A DNA stretch of 64,000 nucleotides from Paenibacillus polysaccharolyticus (GTDB taxonomy: Bacteria; Bacillota; Bacilli; Paenibacillales; Paenibacillaceae): contig NZ_FMVM01000017.1 in NCBI RefSeq assembly GCF_900102085.1, positions 62,001 through 126,000 of the forward strand. The letters are read 5' to 3'. A program made the translations under genes and the position numbers. Positions 55,211 to 64,000 of this stretch are shown in pieces; the stretch's first letter is position 1, and each line of letters begins with the position of its first letter. The notes under the pieces were generated by a model. The model ran no database searches, had not been told where the DNA came from, and saw only the letters and a list, made by a program, of their open reading frames with translations.

Positions 55211-58200
55211 TTAGGCGATGTCTGCTTCCTCATCATCCAGTTTAACCGAAACGAGCTTGGATACTCCGCCCTCTTCCATCGTAACTCCGTATAAGACATC
55301 TGCCTCTTCCATCGTGCCTTTCCGGTGCGTAACCACAATAAATTGGGTTTGTTCAGAGAACTCACGCAAGTATTGGGCGAAACGAACGACGTTCGCCTCA
55401 TCCAGGGCAGCCTCAACTTCGTCCAATACGCAGAATGGCACAGGTTTCACGTGCAGAATGGCAAAGAGCAACGCCATCGCCGTTAAGGCCCGTTCTCCCC
55501 CCGACAACAGTTGCAGATTTTGCAGTTTCTTACCCGGTGGCTGGGCTACGATATCAATGCCTGTTTCAAGGAGTCGCTCAGGGTCCATCAGAACCAGATC
55601 AGCACGTCCACCGCCAAACAGCTTCGTAAAGACGGTACCAAATTCACGACGGATCGCGTCAAATGTAAATTTGAAACGCTTCGCCATTTCATCTTCCATT
55701 TCCTTGATAACCTGATACAGTGTCGTTTTGGCTTCCACCAGATCATTCTTCTGTTCGTTCAGGAACTCATACCGCTCATTCACCCGCTGGAACTCTTCGA
55801 TTGCACCGAGATTCACATCGCCAAGAGCCGATATTGCACGTTTTAACTTCTGTACCTCAGCTTGTGTGCTCTCCACATCTTCAGGCACTGGATAACGTTC
55901 TTTGGCAAGCTCATAGCCTAACTCATATTCATCTGTCAGCTTACGCAAAATATTTTCCAGTTCAACATCCAGACGGTTCACGGAAATTTCAGTCTGACGC
56001 ATCTGCTCTTCCACCGCTTTGAGCTGTGTGCGCTGCTCCTTCGTTTCACTCTCGGCCAGCTCCAGCTTTTTCGACAGTTCACTGCGCGCGGCACGTTTGA
56101 AGTCCAATTCTTGAGATGCCTGTGCCTTTTTAAGCTTGTACTCGTTTAAATCTTCAATCTGTTTTACACTTTCACTCTGTGTTTTCTTAAAATCAGCTTC
56201 CATCGAAGCGAGCAACGTACGATTCTGTCGCAGATCTTTGACTAGTGAATCAACCTCTCGCTCCAATCTCCGCAATTGCTCTTCATTTGAGAAGCGTTCC
56301 TGATCCAGCTTACCTTCCCGGACTTTCAGTTCGGTCAGCTGTGTTTGCAACTCTTCTTTTGCAGACTCATTGGCCTTCCGGGCAAACTCTGCTGCATGAA
56401 TAGCGCGATGAGTTGCTTTCTCCTCTTCCTCAAGTTGCTCAAGTTTTTTCTCCGCTTCAACCCGGGATTTGTCCAGTTCCTTAATTTCTTCCGTAAAGCC
56501 GTTCTTTTCCTGACCTGCCACAGCGACCTGCTCCAATACATGGCGCAGTTCATGCTCAACCTGCTTCATCTCCATCGAGGCCTGTTGCTCTGCATTTCGG
56601 GTATCGTCACCAGACTGACGTAGCTGATCCAGCTTGTCCTGACACTGCTCCAGCTGAGCTTTGACATCTTCCACACTGCGATGCAGTTTCACAATCTGCT
56701 GCTCGGTATCCACAATATCTTGATCCAGCTGATCCAGTTGCCGCTTGCGGCTGAGCAGACTGCCATTTTTTTTGTGCTGACTGCCGCCAGTCATGGAACC
56801 GCCAGCGTTGACGACATCCCCTTCGAGGGTTACAACACGGAAACGATACTGACAACGTGCCGCAATTTTATTCGCAAACTCCAACGTTTCTGCAATGATG
56901 ACATTTCCGAGCAAGCTACCGATGATCGAGGCATATCTTGAATCATACTGTACAAGTTCAGCACCGATGCCAACAAAACCGTCCATACCCTCAACCATCG
57001 AGCGTTCACCTGCACCGATTGAACGAGGACGAATAACGTCCAGCGGAAGAAAGGTTGCACGTCCCAACTGACGTTGCTTCAAGAAAGCAATAGCCTGTCT
57101 GGATACGGCCTCGTTCTCCATGACGATATGCTGTAGCGCAGCCCCCATCGCTGTTTCTACCGCAAGCTCGATCTTTTCGGGAACTTTAACGAGTTCTGCC
57201 ACAGCACCATGTACTCCGTTTAGCGTCCCCTTTCGAGAAGCTTTGAGCACTTCTTTTACGCCCAGCATGAAGCCGTCAAAATCATCTTGCATTTCTTTCA
57301 TCGTATCCCGGCGGGACACTTGTGCTTCGCGCTTTTGCTCCCATTTACGTACAGTACCACGGCTCTCTTCCAGGAGTTTTTGCAAAGACTGCAGCCGTTC
57401 GCTTTCCGAAATATAACCCCCACGCAGTTCACTGATTTCCTTACCTAACCGAACCACTTTTTTCTGAATCTCTGCTTTACGGCCTTCTAACGTCTCTTTC
57501 TGTTCTTCCCATTTGCCGGATTCTTCTGATGCACGGTTCATTCTGCGCTCCAGCGTTTCTTTTTGCTGGTCCACATACCGTATTTCGTTTCGTGCCTGCG
57601 CCATCTGATTCATCAGTTCCAGCAAGTTCCCTTTGAGGCTCTCCTCCTGCTGCTGACTTATTCCACCCGTAACACCGATAAGCTTAGCTTCTTCTTCAGA
57701 CAAACGATTTTTTACATCAGCCAGTTCCAGTTCAAGCTTGCCAAACTTCTCTCGCAAGGCAATCAGCTCAGCTTCACGTTCCTGATGTCTCTGCTCGCTC
57801 ACCGCCAGCGTTTCCCTCAGTTGCTCCTGATTCGCTTGCAGATTACGCGAACGTTCCCGAAGAAGTTCTCCATGCCCTTCGCTTTTCTCTGTTGCCTCAC
57901 TAAATTGCAACAAAGCAGCCTGAAGTTCTTCTGTCTCCGTTTCCAGCAGACGCAGTGCATTGCGATCATTCTCCAGCTTTGCATCATGTGTGGATACAAT
58001 CGCCGCCAATCCAACTTCTTCGTGTTTTAGCAACTCCAGGCGTTCACTCGCTTTGCTCCAGGAAGCATGAATCTGTTCAATCTGATACACATACATCGAA
58101 ATTTCCTTCGATTTGAGTTCGGAACGAAGTTGCTTGTAATGCATGGCTTTCTCGGATTGTTCTTTCAGCGGGCCAATCTGATCTTCCAGTTCGGTTACAA

Positions 58201-58780
58201 GATCGTGAATACGTAGCAGATTTTGCTCTGTCTCATCCAGCTTGCGCGCTGCATCCCGTTTGCGGGATTTATATTTAACGATTCCTGAAGCCTCTTCAAA
58301 GATTCCACGGCGATCCTCTGAACGAGTACTCAAGATCTCCTCAATGCGTCCTTGTCCAATAATCGAGTAAGCCTCTTTACCGATCCCCGTATCCATGAAC
58401 AGTTCTGTGATATCTTTCAAGCGACAGGATTGTTTATTGATAAAATACTCACTGTCCCCGCTGCGATGAACACGACGGGTCACGGTTACTTCACCGAAAT
58501 CCAAAGCGAGTGCATGATCCTCATTGTCCAGTGTAAGGGAAACCTCTCCGTAGTTGACAGCTTTACGCGCATCACTGCCTGCAAAAATAATATCTTCCAT
58601 TTTACCGCCACGCAGTGACTTGGCACTTTGCTCCCCGAGTACCCAGCGGATACCATCGGATATATTACTTTTACCGCTTCCGTTCGGACCTACAACCGCT
58701 GTAATGCCACGAACAAATTCCATTTCCGTTTTGTCGGCGAATGACTTGAATCCACCCAATTCTATTCGTTTCAGAAACAT
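55211..58780 (-). CDS. smc: Chromosome partition protein SMC
   Basis: Condensin ATPase that organises the chromosome with ScpAB. Walker A GPNGSGKS at 31-38; coiled coils about 165-500 and 680-1010; hinge about 515-670 (GVHGAVAELVKVPE; AGGSMTGGS). C-terminal signature LLSGGERALTAMALL and Walker B FCVLDEVEAALDEAN. ATG at 58780 follows GAGGAGGTG; 1189 residues (B. subtilis 1186). Confidence 0.97.
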   Translation of the reverse strand: MFLKRIELGGFKSFADKTEMEFVRGITAVVGPNGSGKSNISDGIRWVLGEQSAKSLRGGKMEDIIFAGSDARKAVNYGEVSLTLDNEDHALALDFGEVTVTRRVHRSGDSEYFINKQSCRLKDITELFMDTGIGKEAYSIIGQGRIEEILSTRSEDRRGIFEEASGIVKYKSRKRDAARKLDETEQNLLRIHDLVTELEDQIGPLKEQSEKAMHYKQLRSELKSKEISMYVYQIEQIHASWSKASERLELLKHEEVGLAAIVSTHDAKLENDRNALRLLETETEELQAALLQFSEATEKSEGHGELLRERSRNLQANQEQLRETLAVSEQRHQEREAELIALREKFGKLELELADVKNRLSEEEAKLIGVTGGISQQQEESLKGNLLELMNQMAQARNEIRYVDQQKETLERRMNRASEESGKWEEQKETLEGRKAEIQKKVVRLGKEISELRGGYISESERLQSLQKLLEESRGTVRKWEQKREAQVSRRDTMKEMQDDFDGFMLGVKEVLKASRKGTLNGVHGAVAELVKVPEKIELAVETAMGAALQHIVMENEAVSRQAIAFLKQRQLGRATFLPLDVIRPRSIGAGERSMVEGMDGFVGIGAELVQYDSRYASIIGSLLGNVIIAETLEFANKIAARCQYRFRVVTLEGDVVNAGGSMTGGSQHKKNGSLLSRKRQLDQLDQDIVDTEQQIVKLHRSVEDVKAQLEQCQDKLDQLRQSGDDTRNAEQQASMEMKQVEHELRHVLEQVAVAGQEKNGFTEEIKELDKSRVEAEKKLEQLEEEEKATHRAIHAAEFARKANESAKEELQTQLTELKVREGKLDQERFSNEEQLRRLEREVDSLVKDLRQNRTLLASMEADFKKTQSESVKQIEDLNEYKLKKAQASQELDFKRAARSELSKKLELAESETKEQRTQLKAVEEQMRQTEISVNRLDVELENILRKLTDEYELGYELAKERYPVPEDVESTQAEVQKLKRAISALGDVNLGAIEEFQRVNERYEFLNEQKNDLVEAKTTLYQVIKEMEDEMAKRFKFTFDAIRREFGTVFTKLFGGGRADLVLMDPERLLETGIDIVAQPPGKKLQNLQLLSGGERALTAMALLFAILHVKPVPFCVLDEVEAALDEANVVRFAQYLREFSEQTQFIVVTHRKGTMEEADVLYGVTMEEGGVSKLVSVKLDDEEADIA

Positions 58781-58866
58781 AGGGCTTCTCGTCACCTCCT
58801 CTTGCAAATTTCAAATAATACTTTAAGCACTTAGTTAAAAATCCGATAATGCCTCCCGAGTCTCTT

Positions 58867-58939
58867 TACAAAAAAAAGAGCAAAAAGCAGTCCGGCCGAT
58901 TACTTCCGCCGGGGCGGGCCCGCGGGCTGCTCTTTGCTC
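58867..58939 (-). terminator. Large hairpin terminator between rnc and smc
   Basis: AAGAGCAAAAAGCAGTCC (58874-58891) pairs with GGGCTGCTCTTTGCTCTT (58922-58939), with further GC pairing inside; the minus-strand RNA ends in eight U. smc therefore probably depends partly on its own promoter. Confidence 0.8.
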
Positions 58940-58969
58940 TTCGTTTGTCTAAGCGCTGCCTGGTACAAT

Positions 58970-59668
58970 TCAGGCCTCCGGAAGCTTCAATCGTTCAAGC
59001 GCCGCAGATGCTGCCTGTTGTTCCGCCTCTTTTTTGGAGCGTCCTGTACCTCGGCCAAGTCGTTCTTGGCCCATATGGACCTCCGAGACAAACTCACGTT
59101 CATGGGCTGGTCCCCGCTCTTCGACGATCCGGTACTCCAGAGCCCCCATATTGTGATGCTGTGTGAGTTCCTGCAACTCTGTTTTGTAATCACTCATTTG
59201 CAGCTTGCTGCCAACAACGATTAACGGAAACACATGCTGATCCAGAAATGCTCGCACAGGTTCAAGACCCTGATCCAGGTATAATGCACCTATAAATGAC
59301 TCGAACACATCCGCCAGAAGAGCTGGACGTGTACGTCCTCCAGTTAACTCCTCACCTTTTCCAAGAAGTACATATTGTCCAAAACTAAGCGCTTCAGCAA
59401 ATTTGACCAGGGAAGGTTCACAGACAATGGATGCCCGCATCTTTGTTAGTTCTCCTTCCGGACGGTTAGGATACAGATGATACAAGTACTCCGATACAGT
59501 CAACTCCAATACAGCATCGCCCAGAAACTCCAGACGTTCGTTATCCTGATGTTGACTGAATCGGTGTTCGTTTACGTAAGAAGCATGGGTAAACGCTTGT
59601 TTTAGAAGCTGCCTGTTGTCAAATTTGATTTGAAGTTTTTGTTGTAACTGCTTCAGATCTTCACTCAA
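58970..59668 (-). CDS. rnc: Ribonuclease III
   Basis: Double-strand-specific RNase for rRNA and mRNA processing. [14 protein letters not shown] is the catalytic signature; [19 protein letters not shown] the second metal-site block; a C-terminal dsRNA-binding domain ends [18 protein letters not shown]. The frame is open to 59734, inside fabF. TTG at 59668 has AAGGGG 9 bases upstream and gives 232 residues. Confidence 0.94.
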   Translation of the reverse strand: MSEDLKQLQQKLQIKFDNRQLLKQAFTHASYVNEHRFSQHQDNERLEFLGDAVLELTVSEYLYHLYPNRPEGELTKMRASIVCEPSLVKFAEALSFGQYVLLGKGEELTGGRTRPALLADVFESFIGALYLDQGLEPVRAFLDQHVFPLIVVGSKLQMSDYKTELQELTQHHNMGALEYRIVEERGPAHEREFVSEVHMGQERLGRGTGRSKKEAEQQAASAALERLKLPEA

Positions 59669-59681
59669 ACGAACTAGCCCC

Positions 59682-60920
59682 TTATGCTTCAAATTTTTTG
59701 AGAATAATGGTAGCGTTGTGACCGCCAAATCCAAATGAATTGGACATTGCTACATTCACTTTGGTTTGACGTGGAACGTTAGGCACGTAATCCAGATCAC
59801 ATTCAGGGTCCTGATCTTCCAGGTTGATCGTTGGAGCCAGTGTCTGATGTGTCAGGGACAATCCGCAGATAACTGCCTCTACACCACCCGCAGCGCCAAG
59901 CATATGGCCTGTCATGGACTTGGTGGAACTTACGGCAAGCTTGTACGCATGATCGCCAAACGCCTTTTTGATGGCTAACGTTTCGGAACGGTCACCTACT
60001 GGTGTTGAAGTTCCGTGTGCATTGATGTAATCCACTTCTTCCGGCTGAATGCCTGCATTGCGAAGCGCCATCGTCATACAACGTGCTGCTCCATCTGGAT
60101 CTGGTTCTGTCATATGGTGTGCATCACCTGTCAGACCGTAACCGATTACTTCACCGTAGATTCGTGCGCCACGAGCCTGAGCATGTTCCAGAGATTCCAG
60201 AATCAGAATTCCGGCACCTTCACCCATAACAAATCCGTCACGACCTGTATCAAAAGGACGGCTTGCCTTTGTAGGATCGTCATTACGTGTAGACATCGCA
60301 CGCATCGCGCAGAAACCTGCAAGTCCAGTTGGCCTAATGGTTGCTTCAGCACCGCCGCAGATCATCGCATCTGCATCGCCATTGGCAATCAACTTGAACG
60401 AATCTCCAATGGAGTGTGTTCCTGTCGCACAAGCGGTAACAACGTTGATGTTCGGTCCTTTGGCACCAAGTGAAATGGACATCTGTCCAGATGCCATATT
60501 CGAAATCATCATCGGAATAAAGAACGGGCTCACACGTTTAGGGCCTTTTTGCAAAAGCGCATTGTGCTGATCTTCCCAAGTTCCCAATCCACCAATACCA
60601 GAACCAATTGATACACCAAAACGTTCTGCATCAATATTTTCGTTGATTTTCAGACCACTATCTTCAACAGCTTTGAAACCAGCTGCCACAGCGAACTGTA
60701 CAAAACGATCCATCTTCCGTGCGTCTTTTCGATCCATATATTCTTCCGGGTTGAAATCTTTGATCTCGGCTGCAATCTGTGTCGTGTATTCACTAACATC
60801 AAATGCCTCAATCTGAGAAATTCCGGACTTTCCTGCCATTAAACTGCCCCAGAACGTCTCTATATCTTTTCCGAGCGATGTCATTACGCCCATTCCGGTA
60901 ATTACAACTCTTTGTTTCAA
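59682..60920 (-). CDS. fabF: Beta-ketoacyl-ACP synthase II FabF
   Basis: Elongates acyl-ACP with malonyl-ACP. Catalytic Cys164 in [11 protein letters not shown]; His in [12 protein letters not shown] and in [14 protein letters not shown]. Starts with TTG at 60920 after GAGGTGAG, giving 412 residues (B. subtilis 413); the frame is open to 61001 without a ribosome site. Confidence 0.96.
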   Translation of the reverse strand: MKQRVVITGMGVMTSLGKDIETFWGSLMAGKSGISQIEAFDVSEYTTQIAAEIKDFNPEEYMDRKDARKMDRFVQFAVAAGFKAVEDSGLKINENIDAERFGVSIGSGIGGLGTWEDQHNALLQKGPKRVSPFFIPMMISNMASGQMSISLGAKGPNINVVTACATGTHSIGDSFKLIANGDADAMICGGAEATIRPTGLAGFCAMRAMSTRNDDPTKASRPFDTGRDGFVMGEGAGILILESLEHAQARGARIYGEVIGYGLTGDAHHMTEPDPDGAARCMTMALRNAGIQPEEVDYINAHGTSTPVGDRSETLAIKKAFGDHAYKLAVSSTKSMTGHMLGAAGGVEAVICGLSLTHQTLAPTINLEDQDPECDLDYVPNVPRQTKVNVAMSNSFGFGGHNATIILKKFEA

Positions 60921-61053
60921 CCGACTCACCTCTATATCGACTGCATTACGCAAGTATTTTGTGGGAATATCCGCAGACTCGAATGCAAGACGCCTCTCCA
61001 AAGATCAGCAGGCACCTTGTCTGCGGGATGTGAAAAACCAATGAATGATGAGA

Positions 61054-61085
61054 AGTCCCGCCTGTTCGAAAACAGGAGCGGGACT
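61054..61085 (-). other. mRNA hairpin between acpP and fabF
   Basis: AGTCCCGC and GCGGGACT pair, extended by CTGTT/AACAG around CGAA on the plus strand (UUCG on the minus-strand RNA). No U-run follows on the minus strand. It begins 9 bases after the acpP stop. Possible 3'-stabilising or partial attenuation structure. Confidence 0.55.
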
Positions 61086-61094
61086 GAATTGACT

Positions 61095-61328
61095 TTAGGT
61101 ATGAGATTGTATGTAGTTTACAACTTCACCTACGGTCGTAATTTTTTCTGCATCTTCATCAGAGATTTCCAAATCGAATTCATCTTCCAATTCCATGACC
61201 AATTCCACTACATCCAAAGAATCAGCACCCAAATCTTCTTTGAAAGATGCTTCAAGTGTAACTTCAGCTTCGTCTGCGCCCAAGCGGTCGACGACGATGC
61301 GTTTTACACGCTCCAATACATCGGACAT
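61095..61328 (-). CDS. acpP: Acyl carrier protein
   Basis: Carries acyl chains on a 4'-phosphopantetheine attached to Ser37 in [14 protein letters not shown]. 77 residues, highly acidic. ATG at 61328 follows AAGGAGGAGG; the frame is open to 61388 but that lies before the ribosome site. Flanked by hairpins on both sides. Confidence 0.97.
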   Translation of the reverse strand: MSDVLERVKRIVVDRLGADEAEVTLEASFKEDLGADSLDVVELVMELEDEFDLEISDEDAEKITTVGEVVNYIQSHT

Positions 61329-61399
61329 CCGGTTCACCTCCTCCTTGGTATTATACGAGAATCGCAGGCAAAATGCCATAGAAGACATATGCGGCTCCC

Positions 61400-61416
61400 G
61401 GCCGGGGAACCCGGCC
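61400..61416 (-). other. GC hairpin between fabG and acpP
   Basis: GGCCGGG / CCCGGCC around three bases. A T-run follows only on the plus strand, so in the operon direction it is not a terminator. It lies about 72 bases before the acpP start. Confidence 0.5.
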
Positions 61417-61479
61417 TTTTTCCGGCATTTCGGATCGTCCAGCGCCTGTTCCCCGACTTTGATTCAAAGCCCAGGAAAT

Positions 61480-62229
61480 TTACATGTACATGCCGCCATC
61501 GACATGCAGTGTTTGACCTGTCATATAAGATGAAGCTTCTGATGCAAGGAATGTAACCACACCAGCAATTTCATCCGGCTGTCCCAGACGGGACAACGGA
61601 ATGCCACTAAGCATACCATCGACCAGCTCCTGAGACAATTCCTTGGTCATATCGGTTTCAATGAAGCCTGGTGCAACACAGTTCACCGTAATTCCGCGAG
61701 AAGCAAGTTCTCGAGCAGAAGCCTTCGTTAAACCGATAACTCCCGCTTTGGCAGCCACGTAGTTGGCTTGACCCGGATTACCCAGCACACCAACGACAGA
61801 AGAGATGTTAATAATTCTTCCTGAACGTTGTTTCATCATTGGACGTGTTACTGCCTTCAGACAGTTAAACACCCCTTTAAGATTCGTTTCGATAACTTGA
61901 TCGAACTCTTCTTCTTTCATCCGCATAATGAGGTTGTCCCGTGTAATCCCCGCATTATTCACCAGAATATCGACATTGCCCCATGCTTCAAGCGTTGTTT
62001 TCACCATCTGTTCCGCTTCAACCATCTGACCTACATTCGCCTGAATCGTAATCGCCTGAACACCTTTTGCACGAATCTCTTCGGCCACTTCCTCTGCCGC
62101 AGCCTGACTGCCCGCATAGTTTACAGCAACATTCGCTCCGGCTTCAGCCAGGGCAAGTGCAATACTGCGGCCAATTCCGCGGGATGCTCCGGTTACTAAT
62201 GCATTTTTACCTTCTAACGGTTTAGACAT
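61480..62229 (-). CDS. fabG: 3-oxoacyl-ACP reductase FabG
   Basis: NADPH-dependent short-chain dehydrogenase reducing 3-ketoacyl-[14 protein letters not shown] is the cofactor loop; [14 protein letters not shown], Ser in NISSVVG and the YxxxK in NYVAAKAG form the active site. ATG at 62229 lies 7 bases from AGGAGGA; an ATG at 62235 abuts the ribosome site. 249 residues. Confidence 0.96.
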   Translation of the reverse strand: MSKPLEGKNALVTGASRGIGRSIALALAEAGANVAVNYAGSQAAAEEVAEEIRAKGVQAITIQANVGQMVEAEQMVKTTLEAWGNVDILVNNAGITRDNLIMRMKEEEFDQVIETNLKGVFNCLKAVTRPMMKQRSGRIINISSVVGVLGNPGQANYVAAKAGVIGLTKASARELASRGITVNCVAPGFIETDMTKELSQELVDGMLSGIPLSRLGQPDEIAGVVTFLASEASSYMTGQTLHVDGGMYM

Positions 62230-62274
62230 AACCATTCCTCCTCTCCCTGAATCTACACAAGTTGAACTTCGATT

Positions 62275-62360
62275 ATTTACACAGCCACTCCGATGACAGA
62301 ATAACCTTTCAATCGCTGTTATCCCCAGGTTTTTTCTGTCCTCTCCGTTAAAGTGTAAAT
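62275..62360. repeat. Intergenic palindromic repeat, copy C (internally deleted, 86 bp)
   Basis: Perfect 8-base ends ATTTACAC and GTGTAAAT. CACTCCGATGACAGAATAACC and the TCGCTGTTATCCCCAG block match copy A, then it jumps to GTTTTTTCTGTCCTCTCCGTT of copy A. The missing 65 bases lie between two CAG triplets of copy A. It sits 46 bases before the fabG start. Confidence 0.75.
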
Positions 62361-62381
62361 AAATAGTTTTGCTTATGTGAT

Positions 62382-63323
62382 TTAATTATTATTTTTCAGA
62401 TCAGCTGCGGTTGCTTCCAAGGTTTCAAGACTGTTTACATTGTATAATTTTACGGTTTTATCTGTTTTTTTAATCAAACCGGTTAATACATTGCCTGAAC
62501 CAATCTCAACAAACGTATTCACACCTTGCTCAATCAGCCATGTCACACTGTCTTCCCATAAAACCGGAGAATAGACCTGGGTGGTAAGCAAGTTCTGAAA
62601 TTGTCCATCTTCAGCAGGTCTTGCGGTTACGTTAGCTACCACAGGAACCTTCGCAGGTGAGAACGTCGCTGTACTCAGCTTATCGGCCAGCTTATCGGCA
62701 GCGCCTTTCATCAATGAAGAGTGGAACGGACCACTTACTTCAATTGCAATTGCGCGCTTGCCACCTGCTTCCTTCACCCGTTCTGACACGGCAGCAACGC
62801 CCTCTTTCACACCCGAAATAACGATTTGTCCAGGACAGTTAATGTTGGCAAGTTCAACTGTATCTCCGCTTTCTGACACTTCACGGCAAAGCACCCCCAG
62901 CGCTTCCCGATCCGCACCCAGTACAGCAGCCATTGCTCCCTGTCCACCTGGAACAGCTTCTTCCATATACTGACCACGTGCCCGGACAATTTGCACAGCA
63001 TCCTCAAAAGAAAGAACACCCGCTGCCACTAGTGCACTGTATTCACCCAAGCTATGACCTGCAACGTAGTCTGCCTCAATTCCTTTTTCTTTGAAAGCTT
63101 CCAGCAGTGCGATACTCGCGGTGAGCAGTGCCGGCTGGGTATTGGATGTCTGTTTCAGCTCCGTGTCTGGTCCTTCGAAGATCAGATTGCTCAGCGAGAA
63201 GCCCAGCGCCTCATCTGCTGTGCGAAAAACTTCCGTGGCTGCAGGTACAGACTCATATACATCTTTGGCCATACCTACTTTTTGTGATCCCTGTCCAGGG
63301 AATACAAAAGCGATTTTACCCAT
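62382..63323 (-). CDS. fabD: Malonyl-CoA:ACP transacylase FabD
   Basis: Loads malonyl groups onto [19 protein letters not shown] at the N-terminus; catalytic Ser91 in [19 protein letters not shown] carries the catalytic His. ATG at 63323 has GGAGG 9 bases upstream; a first ATG at 63332 is too close. 313 residues. Confidence 0.96.
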   Translation of the reverse strand: MGKIAFVFPGQGSQKVGMAKDVYESVPAATEVFRTADEALGFSLSNLIFEGPDTELKQTSNTQPALLTASIALLEAFKEKGIEADYVAGHSLGEYSALVAAGVLSFEDAVQIVRARGQYMEEAVPGGQGAMAAVLGADREALGVLCREVSESGDTVELANINCPGQIVISGVKEGVAAVSERVKEAGGKRAIAIEVSGPFHSSLMKGAADKLADKLSTATFSPAKVPVVANVTARPAEDGQFQNLLTTQVYSPVLWEDSVTWLIEQGVNTFVEIGSGNVLTGLIKKTDKTVKLYNVNSLETLEATAADLKNNN

Positions 63324-63348
63324 TTCATTCATCCTCCAGCTGTCTAGT

Positions 63349-64000
63349 TTACCATACGAGTACGGATGCGCCCCAAGTCAAACCGCCGCCGAAACCAACC
63401 ATCAAAACAGTATCTCCTGCTTTCATACGGCCTTCTTCTGCAGCTTCAACCAGTGCAAGTGGAATGGATGCCGCCGACGTGTTCGCATACTTGTCTACAT
63501 TGACAACCACTTTCTCCTCTGGAAGTTCCAGTCGTTGCATAGCCGATTGAATAATCCGAACATTCGCCTGATGTGGAACGAACAAATCAACATCCGTGCG
63601 ATCCATGCCAGCTTTGCGAAGAACTTCAATCGTTGCTGTACCCATGACACGAACAGCAAATTTAAACACTTCACGGCCGTTCATATAGATATAATGCTTT
63701 TTGTTCTCAATCGTTTCCGCACTTGCTGGCAGACGTGAACCACCGCCTTCAATGTTAAGAAGACTGCCTCCTGCCCCTTCTGCACCGAGATCAAATGCTT
63801 TGAAACCACGGCCTTCCGGAACTTCACCAACAACGACAGCTCCTGCTCCATCACCGAAAAGAACACAAGTGTTGCGGTCTGTGTAGTCTGTAATACGTGA
63901 CAAACAATCTGCACCAATAACAAGCGCGTTGTTGTACATGCCGCTTTGAATGAAACTGGTTGCCGTTGCAAGGCCGTATACAAACCCGGAACAAGCAGCA
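63349..64000 (-). CDS. fabH: Beta-ketoacyl-ACP synthase III FabH (5' end outside window)
   Basis: Starts fatty-acid synthesis by condensing acyl-CoA with malonyl-ACP. About 217 C-terminal codons are visible. AACSGFVYGLATA at the window edge carries the catalytic Cys; FVPHQANVRI the His and KYANTSAASIPLAL the Asn. The ATG at 63939 is internal. About 110 N-terminal residues should lie beyond 64000. Confidence 0.95.
   Translation of the reverse strand, partial: AACSGFVYGLATATSFIQSGMYNNALVIGADCLSRITDYTDRNTCVLFGDGAGAVVVGEVPEGRGFKAFDLGAEGAGGSLLNIEGGGSRLPASAETIENKKHYIYMNGREVFKFAVRVMGTATIEVLRKAGMDRTDVDLFVPHQANVRIIQSAMQRLELPEEKVVVNVDKYANTSAASIPLALVEAAEEGRMKAGDTVLMVGFGGGLTWGASVLVW

Noticed and set aside
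59668-59734. Longer rnc frame starting at 59734
   Set aside because: It would overlap fabF by 53 bases with no ribosome site; TTG at 59668 has AAGGGG at good spacing.
61399-61421. Plus-strand intrinsic terminator between fabG and acpP
   Set aside because: The stem is real and a T-run follows on the plus strand, but there is no plus-strand gene to terminate; kept as a hairpin only.
1-64000. Defence systems, prophage, insertion sequences, CRISPR arrays, tRNA or rRNA genes
   Set aside because: None found; gene content is conserved housekeeping and motility genes, and the only dispersed repeats are the three intergenic palindromes.

Overview
This window looks like a chromosomal core region of a motile, Gram-positive, spore-former-type Firmicute, most likely a Paenibacillus. 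Gene content and order closely match the Bacillus subtilis run rnc-smc-ftsY-ffh-rpsP-rimM-trmD-rplS-rbgA-rnhB-sucCD-dprA-topA-trmFO-hslVU-fla/che. Protein sizes and several absent or inserted genes fit Paenibacillus better than Bacillus. Genus assignment is inference; no rRNA or tRNA gene is visible.

Almost everything is on the minus strand, so transcription runs from high to low coordinates. Positions 64000-58970 hold a fatty-acid synthesis block (fabH partial, fabD, fabG, acpP, fabF) followed by rnc. Positions 58780-50671 hold chromosome and protein-targeting genes: smc, ftsY, a hemolysin-III/TrhA-type membrane protein, ylxM, ffh, rpsP, khpA. Positions 50366-45472 hold rimM and trmD, a divergent plus-strand polysaccharide deacetylase, then rplS, lepB and rbgA. 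Positions 45058-41508 hold rnhB with a FliK-like gene (ylqG), an FlhB-C-like gene (ylqH) and yraN. Positions 41330-38010 hold a nitroreductase, plus-strand comM and an ohrR-type regulator. Positions 37761-28392 hold sucCD, dprA, topA, trmFO and hslVU.

After about 1 kb of AT-rich non-coding DNA comes a continuous fla/che cluster at 27381-1: flgB, flgC, fliEFGHIJ, ylxF, fliK, flgD, an unnamed flagellar-operon gene, flgE, swrD, fliL, fliM, fliY, cheY, fliO, fliPQR, flhB, flhA, flhF, flhG, cheB, cheA, cheW, cheC and a truncated cheD. Together these encode the basal body, C-ring, type III export gate, hook assembly factors, placement GTPases and the CheA/CheY/CheC/CheD signalling branch. Many of these genes overlap by 1-14 bases, consistent with one long polycistronic unit.

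No defence system, prophage, insertion sequence or CRISPR array was found. The most interesting non-routine signals are: (i) three related intergenic palindromic repeats, upstream of topA, rimM and fabG, two of which share a stem with compensatory changes; (ii) strong hairpins without U-tracts bracketing flgE and acpP inside operons; (iii) absence of xerC/codV, codY and ylqD from places they occupy in B. subtilis; (iv) a FliK-like/FlhB-C-like pair outside the flagellar operon. Several start codons were moved from the longest frame to internal ATG/GTG/TTG codons with well-placed Shine-Dalgarno (SD) sequences; these are noted per gene.
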